Below, piece after piece: positions 6,521 through 10,615 of a stretch of 10,615 bases of DNA. Position numbers and translations under genes: made by a program. How positions within the stretch are numbered: the stretch's first letter is position 1; every line of letters begins with the position of its first letter. The stretch is from Baffinella frigidus (taxonomy: Eukaryota > Cryptophyceae > Cryptomonadales > Baffinellaceae), in assembly GCA_026770585.1 (NCBI GenBank), contig MU646769.1, positions 260,703 to 271,317 on the forward strand, in the 5' to 3' direction. The notes below the pieces were generated by a model. It ran no database searches, had not been told where the DNA came from, and saw only the letters and a list, made by a program, of their open reading frames with translations.

Positions 6521-6943
6521 CTGTGCGATAGCTTCCCGCTCATCGGCTTCGGACAGCACCATGCCCTCCCCATCCAAGAAGGCCTCCTCGGGCCCATCCA
6601 GCTTCCCCGTCGGAGGCTCAGCCCCGGCTCCGGCCCCCTCCTCCGCCGTCACAGCCGCACAGGTCCACGTGAGCGCGCCGCCGGCCGCCCTGCTGCCCCC
6701 TGTGCTGCGCCCGGCGAACCCTCCTTGTGTGCGGAGCGCGAGCCGGCGCATGGACGAGGAGGCGTGCACCTTCCCACATACGTTCCCGAGTGATTTGAGA
6801 ATCTGGCAGCTGTGGAACGAGTGCCCTGGGCGCAGGGAGAGCAGCGACATCGCGACCACTCCAAGCACCCACGTCCGCGCGGGCAGACGATTCCGTCCCC
6901 GCGAGCATAGCAGCGACGCCCGTGCGTGTTCTTCCTTCGCCAT
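6521..6943 (-). CDS. Exon 1 (start) of the leftward gene, unknown function
   Basis: The first ATG on the minus strand is at 6943. It opens 141 codons, ending at CAG|GCACGC, a GC donor in phase 0, so the join to exon 2 keeps the frame. The protein starts MAKEEHARASLLCSRGRNRL, with a hydrophobic stretch at residues 25-37 (WVLGVVAMSLLSL). This could be a signal or membrane anchor, or part of a plastid-targeting leader. A Gly/Ala-rich middle follows, then an acidic end (PEEAFLDGEGMVLSEADERE). An internal intron cannot be excluded around residues 55-85. The gene is divergent from the SNARE-like gene, with about 220 bp between start codons. The product is not recognised. Confidence 0.55.
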
Positions 6944-7164
6944 GACCAGCCCTTCTCGCGTTGAGCCTGAAAAGCCACCCAGGACTGAACGCTTCCCTTC
7001 AACTCGAGAGCAACAGCAGGGGAGGGCGCAACTGCGAGTACCTTCTTCCACCAACAGTCCGACGGTTTGCGCGAAGAGGCCAACGCCCTGGGGCGCCACG
7101 ACGGCTCCCGTCGTGCAGGAGAGGAAGGGGTCGGTTTGGGTCGGAACTTGAGGTTTGCGCGAAA
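6944..7164. promoter_or_regulatory. Putative shared promoter of two divergent genes
   Basis: The 221 bases between the opposing ATGs contain two copies of TTTGCGCGAA, at 7066-7075 and 7154-7163. The second abuts the rightward start codon. The word resembles the E2F-type consensus TTTSSCGC. A CACGACGG/CCGTCGTG stem lies near 7097-7115. No TATA box is seen. The function as a bidirectional promoter is inferred from layout only. Confidence 0.4.
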
Positions 7165-7407
7165 ATGCGCAAATCGGGTGCAGCGGGCGGGCCCAACGAG
7201 GCGCTCCTCGGGGACGGCGCGGCGCGGAAGCTGACCAATGAGGCCCTGCGCGTGCTGGCCGAGGACCTGGAGGAGTCCCTCGGAGACGCGTCGGCCGCGG
7301 TCGCGTCGAGCAGAGGACAGGACAAGGCTACGAAGGCTTTGGCACAGGCAGGCGAGTTGTTGGAACAGCTGCGGTCGCAGGGCCGCACCGGCTCACGGCA
7401 GGATCAG
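7165..7407 (+). CDS. Qb-SNARE-like protein, exon 1
   Basis: The ATG at 7165 opens 81 codons ending at CAG|GTGCTC in phase 0; a GA donor six bases earlier (CAG|GATCAG) is an alternative. The product begins MRKSGAAGGPNEALLGDGAA. It continues as a helix-rich segment (residues 24-74) with LTNEALRVLAEDLEESL and ALAQAGELLEQL, plausible for the N-terminal helices of a Qb SNARE. The frame upstream is open, but no earlier in-frame ATG is seen. Qb SNAREs pair with Qa, Qc and R partners to drive membrane fusion in the endomembrane system. That role is inferred mainly from exon 4. Confidence 0.6.
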
Positions 7408-7551
7408 GTGCTCCCTGGCTCGACGCTTTTCCCGCGTCCTTGCTTGCAGAGCAGCTCCCGGTGCCATCGCGACTCGGAAGGTGCATTTCGAGAGAGTCTA
7501 CAGTGGGAGAGGTGGAGGGGGGGGTGTAAGTGAGGCGCGTTGCCTCGACAG

Positions 7552-7636
7552 GTGGCGTGTGACATCCTGGTGAAGCGCTACCAGCGAAGCATCGCGGAGC
7601 TGGCCGAGCGCCACACCGCTTCCGAGAACAGCGCAG
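7552..7636 (+). CDS. Qb-SNARE-like protein, exon 2
   Basis: CGACAG|G opens 85 bases reading VACDILVKRYQRSIAELAER and then HTASENSA. They end in phase 1 at CAG|GTGACC if the shared G is counted with the exon. The preceding 144-base intron (7408-7551) contains an unused GTAAGTGAG donor-like word near 7525. The sequence is charged and helical. In-frame continuity with exon 1 (phase 0) and exon 3 (phase 1) supports it. Confidence 0.6.
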
Positions 7637-7669
7637 GTGACCTCCTTTCAATTCAGCATCTGGAAAAGG

Positions 7670-7696
7670 GTTGACGGAAACCTGCTTTCCGTCAAC
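7670..7696. repeat. Perfect hairpin in intron 2
   Basis: GTTGACGGAAA (7670-7680) and TTTCCGTCAAC (7686-7696) form an 11-bp stem with a 5-base loop, inside the intron after exon 2 of the SNARE-like gene. Confidence 0.7.
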
Positions 7697-7874
7697 AAGC
7701 GACCTTCCACCCCGTTTCCACTTGCTGGAACCCGATGTTGCTTAGATTTTCAAGGCGCGGTCTCAACGAGCATCCCGTCCGCATGCTCGGGGAAAGGAGA
7801 GCATGCACCAGCGTTCGCGGTGTGCACCAGCCAGCGGTGGGAGTGACGCGCGGAGGATCGGGCGGCGGCGGCAG

Positions 7875-7966
7875 GGGGCGCGGCGGGAGGGGCGTCCGAC
7901 GAGGAGCGCAAGAAGTGGGCAAAGGAGGCGCTCAAGCACGCGGGCAGGACCCAGAAAGACTCCGAG
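7875..7966 (+). CDS. Qb-SNARE-like protein, exon 3
   Basis: Among the nearby AG sites, GGCGGCAG|GG at 7875 restores the phase left by exon 2. It gives a Gly/Ala linker and then SDEERKKWAKEALKHAGRTQ and KDSE, a charged helix. The exon ends at GAG|GCGAGC, a GC donor in phase 0. The same frame without splicing stops at 7985. Read through the donor to exon 4, the protein joins as KDSE-ASLARST, which is smooth SNARE-type sequence. The intron that follows is about 1.3 kb and full of repeats. Confidence 0.55.
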
Positions 7967-7997
7967 GCGAGCCGCCCCTACACCTGAAACGTCCCTG

Positions 7998-8184
7998 GAT
8001 GGAACATGATGGTATTTTCAGCATTCTTAAGTCAACTCCCCTTGGAGATGGCGCCACAGTGTGGCGCCCCCGTGATGAATGGATCTGGTACAAAAAGGTG
8101 TAATATGTGTTTAGTGGTATGAATCATGTCAACTTTTGCGATAAAGGGTTATTCGGGATTGGCCGCAAGTCCACTCCAGGGTGG
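7998..8184 (-). mobile_element. About 190-bp inverted-repeat element, copy 2
   Basis: Reverse-complement copy of 4837-5030. It shares GGTATTTTCAGCATTCTTAA, GTCAACTCCCCTTGGAG, TGATGAATGGATCTGGTAC, the AAAGGGTTATTCGGGATTGG tract and the end CTCCAGGGTGG. CGTCCCTG occurs immediately on both sides (7990-7997 and 8185-8192). That could be an 8-bp target-site duplication, although part of the left copy aligns with the terminal repeat itself. The element lies 31 bases into intron 3 of the SNARE-like gene. Confidence 0.75.
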
Positions 8185-8207
8185 CGTCCCTGTCGAACTG
8201 CGCGGCG

Positions 8208-8291
8208 TTCCAGCTCTGCCTCAGTGAATCTGGGCTCCTCATTGAACACATTTGGATACTCTTCGTACTGGAGCGTTTATACGGAGTCGAC
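8208..8291. repeat. Dispersed repeat shared with 9436-9743
   Basis: CAGCTCTGCCTCAGTGAATC, GGGCTCCTCATTGAACACAT and ACGGAGTCGAC recur in reverse complement at 9683-9743 and, more diverged, in direct orientation at 9436-9494. The function is unknown. Confidence 0.65.
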
Positions 8292-8372
8292 GGAAGTGGG
8301 CGGCGTTATTGCTGGGAAAGAGCTCATGTACCCTGCGTCAGGCTCTTAGCGTGTTAAAGCTGTCCCTACTCG

Positions 8373-8580
8373 TAACCCTAAACCCTTAACCCTGAACCCT
8401 GAACCCTGAACCCTGAACCCTAAACCCTAAACCCTAAACCCTAAACCTTAACCCCTAAAACTTAACCCTAAACCCTGGAACCTCAACCCCACACCCGCAA
8501 CCCCAAACCCCTAACCCTAAATCCTACACCCTACACCCTAAACCCTAAACGCTAAACGCTAAACTCTATACCATAAACCC
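8373..8580 (-). repeat. Interstitial CCCTAAA telomere-type array
   Basis: About 29 imperfect CCCTAAA units, including CCCTGAA, CCTTAAC and GCTAAAC variants, run on the plus strand, with a short extra patch at 8611-8634. It is the complement of the array at 4031-4226 and faces it across 4.1 kb. It lies in intron 3 of the SNARE-like gene, so the transcript would carry CCCUAAA. Confidence 0.9.
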
Positions 8581-8637
8581 CAACGTACGGCGCTTAGCTG
8601 TCTCTGGTCCTACCCTAAACCCCACACCCCAAACGGT

Positions 8638-8670
8638 GTGTTGGGTGATGATACGCTCACCACCCAACAC
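8638..8670. repeat. Short perfect hairpin
   Basis: GTGTTGGGTG (8638-8647) pairs with CACCCAACAC (8661-8670) around a 13-base loop, next to the CCCTAAA array. No T-run follows, so it is not called a terminator. Confidence 0.6.
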
Positions 8671-8804
8671 TGTCCTGAAGAGGGAGATGACGGCATGATG
8701 CCAGGTTGGTGAATCGGCACGAAGCTCGCTACCGAGCAAGGACGGGGCACACGATCATGAGTTTCGTCTCCCTTCTTAGCCAGGGTGGTGATTCGGCGAT
8801 GTTC

Positions 8805-8979
8805 ATAGCGACGCAACCTATAATTAGTGTTGTAAAGTAACTCGTTCCTGGTACAAATTATAAAACAAGACCTCGTTTAAAAAGGAATTGGAGCCCTTTT
8901 TAGTTTTAAATGGACCTTGTTTTATAATTTGTACCAGAACGAGTTGCTTTACAAAACTATTTATAGGTTGCGTCGCTAT
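8805..8979. mobile_element. 175-bp foldback with about 65-bp arms
   Basis: ATAGCGACGCAACCTATAA at 8805 and its complement ending at 8979 start arms that stay paired inward for about 65 bases with few mismatches. The pairing runs through TTGTAAAG.AACTCGTTC and TGGTACAAATTATAAAACAA. The loop is a TTTAAA-rich core. It is the longest hairpin in the window, and its transcript would be largely double-stranded. No other copy was seen. Confidence 0.85.
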
Positions 8980-8983
8980 TAAT

Positions 8984-9015
8984 GTGGGGAGCAGGCATCG
9001 CTGGCGCGCAGCACG
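8984..9015 (+). repeat. Duplicate of the exon 4 acceptor edge
   Basis: These 32 bases (GTGGGGAGCAG|GCATCGCTGG and on through CGCGCAGCACG) match 9281-9312 with about four differences. They include the AG acceptor and the first 21 exon bases (ASLARST). After that the copy runs into a minisatellite, so it cannot replace exon 4. Confidence 0.8.
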
Positions 9016-9247
9016 AATCAGCCCCCTGCCGAATCACCAATCTCATCCGTACGAGTATTCATAATGAATACAATTTTGGTGTATCTTAGCGGTAGAAATA
9101 AGACAGTCATATATCTAGACTTCATTCAGAGCCTTAAGATGCACGAGAATCGGATCGGAGATCCCCGAAATCGTATTCATGATGAATACTCGTCCGGATG
9201 AAATCAGCCCCCTCCCGAATCACCAATCCGCCCCCTGCCGCATCACC
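9016..9247. repeat. 23-bp minisatellite, three units, interrupted
   Basis: Units AATCAGCCCCCTGCCGAATC plus ACC lie at 9016-9038, 9202-9224 and 9225-9247, with one to three changes. A foldback at 9043-9201 splits the array between units 1 and 2. Confidence 0.85.
9043..9201. mobile_element. 159-bp inverted-repeat element inside a minisatellite
   Basis: Arms 9043-9071 and 9173-9201 (29 bp, two mismatches) begin TCATCCGTACGAGTATTCAT. AATC occurs on both sides (9039-9042 and 9202-9205), and removing the element plus one AATC restores a regular 23-bp array. The short interior is AT-rich and non-coding. Confidence 0.85.
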
Positions 9248-9291
9248 ACCCTCGCATGATGCCGTGATCTCATCGGCGACGTGGGTTGCAG

Positions 9292-9389
9292 GCGTCGCTG
9301 GCGCGCAGCACGCAGATCGTCGAGCAGACTGAGCGCCTCGGGCAGGAGACGGCAGTCGTTCTCAAAAGCCAGACCGAGCAGATGAAGAG
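9292..9389 (+). CDS. Qb-SNARE-like protein, exon 4 (SNARE motif, N-terminal half)
   Basis: GTTGCAG|GCG opens a 98-base exon, phase 0 at the start and phase 2 at the end, reading ASLARSTQIVEQTERLGQET and AVVLKSQTEQMK(R). A GT donor follows (AG|GTCGTC). The pattern SLxRSxxIVxxTxxxGxxTxxxLxxQTEQM matches the N-terminal half of Qb SNARE helices, such as NPSN and Vti1 proteins. Those are known to end this stretch with a Gln-rich layer before a C-terminal half and membrane anchor. Neither the second half nor the anchor was found in the remaining 1.2 kb, so the gene probably continues outside the window. The family call rests on this one exon. Confidence 0.65.
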
Positions 9390-9435
9390 GTCGTCACCCG
9401 CCCCACTCTCTACCGCTGCCCCAGTTAATCTCGCT

Positions 9436-9743
9436 AGCGCTGCCTTAGTTAATCTCGACACCTCATTGAATTCATTCAGATGCTCTTTGCACTGCCACAC
9501 GAGGCTACCTATGCGAACAGAATAAATGTCGATTGTAAACGTGTGTAGTAATTTTCAGATGAAAAGCAGCGACTTTACACCAGTCGCGCCGCTCAGCGGC
9601 GCGACACGTGACCATTTCCCCACAAAAGTTTCAAAGTCCCTTTTATTCTGTTCGCCTGGGTAGCCTCGTGTGGTGGGGGGTTTGTACGGAGTCCAGATCT
9701 AAATGTATGTAATGAGGAGCCCGGCGTAACTGAGGCAGAGCTA
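9436..9743. repeat. Inverted repeat interrupted by a 179-bp element
   Basis: The left part (9436-9494) and right part (9683-9743) are diverged inverted relatives. Both match the single copy at 8208-8291, for example CTCCTCATTGAA against TTACATAATGAGGAG-type words. The 179-bp element copy 3 occupies the middle. Confidence 0.55.
9495..9673 (-). mobile_element. 179-bp inverted-repeat element, copy 3
   Basis: Reverse orientation relative to the copies at 2841 and 3538, and the same length. It starts CCACACGAGGCTACCTATGC and ends GGGTAGCCTCGTGTGG. Its core hairpin is more perfect than in the others (GTCGCGCCGCTCAGCGGCGC..). It lies in the intron after exon 4 of the SNARE-like gene. Confidence 0.85.
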
Positions 9744-9808
9744 GACTCTCACCCCTGCTGCGGCTGCGGCTGCGGCTGCCATGCCACCTTGTGCCTCCCT
9801 TCAGAATG

Positions 9809-9846
9809 GCCTGTGCGCAGTCCCCCCGGGGGGGCTGCGCACAGGC
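9809..9846. repeat. 38-bp near-perfect palindrome
   Basis: GCCTGTGCGCAGTCCCCCC pairs with GGGGGGGCTGCGCACAGGC with no spacer and one T/G mismatch. It would extrude as a cruciform with 19-bp arms. Confidence 0.85.
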
Positions 9847-9927
9847 AGCTTCTTACCACTCGCACAGGCAGCTTCTTACCAGAAGCTACGGTCAAGAGTG
9901 GTAAGAAGCTCCTACCACTCTTGACCG
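9839..9927. repeat. 23-bp direct repeat and 15-bp hairpin
   Basis: GCACAGGCAGCTTCTTACCA occurs at 9839 and 9862. It is followed by CGGTCAAGAGTGGTA (9889-9903) paired with TACCACTCTTGACCG (9913-9927). GGTAAGAAGC in the hairpin is also the complement of GCTTCTTACC in the direct repeats, so several alternative folds are possible. Confidence 0.75.
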
Positions 9928-9929
9928 AA

Positions 9930-10227
9930 TTGGGTAGGGGTCCGGCCAGGAAAGTAGCTCACCCATGCCGGCTCGTTCCCAGGAACACCTCTCTTCAGTC
10001 TGGATTCATTCGTGGGACTTCCCTAGTCTTGAATGCGTTGATGATTTTTGAAGCCGCTTTATGGTGACACCACCAACTTTCCCATGTACACCAACGCACC
10101 ATACAATGTAGCTGAAAGAGAGTATTGCGGGGTGACGGGCTGGTGGCGAAGATGCTTTGCGCCCCGGTCGCGACACAGCGTCGGTGCAGGTCAGGTGTTT
10201 GATTTAAATGGTTCGGAGTCCCCCCGA
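9930..10227. other. Stretch with no recognised gene
   Basis: Mixed-composition sequence. A plus-strand frame (10048-10305) ends inside a foldback and has no recognised motif. I looked for the C-terminal half of the SNARE motif and a membrane anchor here and did not find them. Confidence 0.4.
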
Positions 10228-10303
10228 ATACACGAAATTTCTACACGTTTGATCATACTAGTAATAAGGGCTGGACGTGACAAACGTGTAGTAAATTTCG
10301 TAT
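10228..10303. mobile_element. 76-bp foldback
   Basis: ATACACGAAATTTCTACACG (10228 onward) pairs with the complement of ACGTGTAGTAAATTTCGTAT, with small indels. The loop contains TGATCATACTAGTAA. A poly-C run follows at about 10318-10332. Confidence 0.65.
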
Positions 10304-10332
10304 GAGCTCATAAGGAGCCCCCCCCCCCCCCA

Positions 10333-10477
10333 AGGACCACTGTAGGGCCTTAGACAGGCCTACAGTAGGGTCCGTCGAGTCCTTGTCACGACTCAGCTTG
10401 AGTATGCATGTTAACAGGATAACTGCCTAAATTCAGCCTTTAGGGCAGTTAAGCCTACGGTTCAGACTGCGGTAGGC
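10333..10477. repeat. Cluster of short palindromes with CCTACnGTAGG cores
   Basis: Three structures lie here. GGACCACTGTAGGGCCT pairs with GGCCTACAGTAGGGTCC at 10334-10371. AACTGCCTAAA pairs with TTTAGGGCAGTT at 10421-10450. GCCTAC pairs with GTAGGC at 10453-10477. The CCTAC..GTAGG core also occurs in the foldbacks at 3761 and 5688. Confidence 0.6.
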
Positions 10478-10555
10478 TGCAGGGGCCCTATGAAAGTGAC
10501 GCTCTCGCGAATGGCTGGAAGCGTGTACGCGCGGCCGCGACGTAGGCATCACGTG

Positions 10556-10578
10556 ACTCTCTCTCTCTCTCTCTCTCG

Positions 10579-10615
<37 letters not shown>
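10556..10615. repeat. (CT)n microsatellite at the window end
   Basis: CT dinucleotides with two CTCG interruptions run to the end of the window. The type is complementary to the GA tract at 127-219. Confidence 0.95.

Noticed and set aside
7165-7987. SNARE-like gene ending at the stop at 7985
   Set aside because: The frame past 7966 loses coding character, and the GC donor at 7967 joins in phase to the SNARE-like exon at 9292. A truncated gene remains possible without transcript data.
4031-8580. A chromosome end-to-end fusion point
   Set aside because: The arrays do face each other, but 4.1 kb with two gene starts separates them and both arrays are degenerate. Intronic interstitial arrays fit better.
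10048-10305. 85-codon plus-strand frame
   Set aside because: It ends inside a foldback, has ordinary base composition and no recognised motif, and does not continue the SNARE helix.
1-10615. Dinoflagellate spliced-leader relic, tRNA or rRNA genes
   Set aside because: I looked for the leader's GCCATTTTGGCTCAAG core, for cloverleaf patterns and for rRNA cores, and saw none.

Overview
This looks like nuclear DNA of a repeat-rich alga. A dinoflagellate is my best guess and a haptophyte the main alternative. The reasons are TTTAGGG/CCCTAAA (7-bp type) arrays, many short foldback elements, and exon-like islands with GC-rich third positions. The introns read AG|G at both ends and appear to use GT, GC and GA donors. 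That mix is described for dinoflagellate genomes. No long bacterial-style reading frame, rRNA, tRNA or CRISPR array is visible. Most open frames here are chance frames through repeats.

I read two divergent genes separated by about 220 bp (6944-7164). The rightward gene has exons at 7165-7407, 7552-7636, 7875-7966 and 9292-9389. Phases agree across all joins, and the fourth exon resembles the N-terminal half of a Qb-type SNARE motif (Vti1/NPSN-like). The gene runs off the window before any membrane anchor is seen. The leftward gene starts at an ATG at 6943. It continues through small exons at 6221-6096, 5907-5860, 5245-5189, 4729-4670 and 3190-3116, all joined in phase 0. Less certain exons lie at 2229-2161 and 1812-1773. 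I do not recognise its product.

Almost everything else is intron filled with repeats. These include a 179-bp terminal-inverted-repeat element in three equal-length copies, a roughly 190-bp element in two copies, a foldback carrying coiled-coil-like coding sequence, several single long hairpins, two interstitial telomere-type arrays, 23-, 29-, 65- and 129-bp tandem repeats, and GA/CT microsatellites at the two ends.

Three patterns stand out. First, short copies of exon edges, with their AG|G splice junction, are scattered through the introns. This is what tandem duplication across splice sites would leave. Second, the repeat families shared by the two genes all lie in the same orientation relative to transcription. 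Third, both telomere-type arrays are intronic and would be transcribed as the C-rich strand. All exon calls come from reading the sequence and need transcript evidence.
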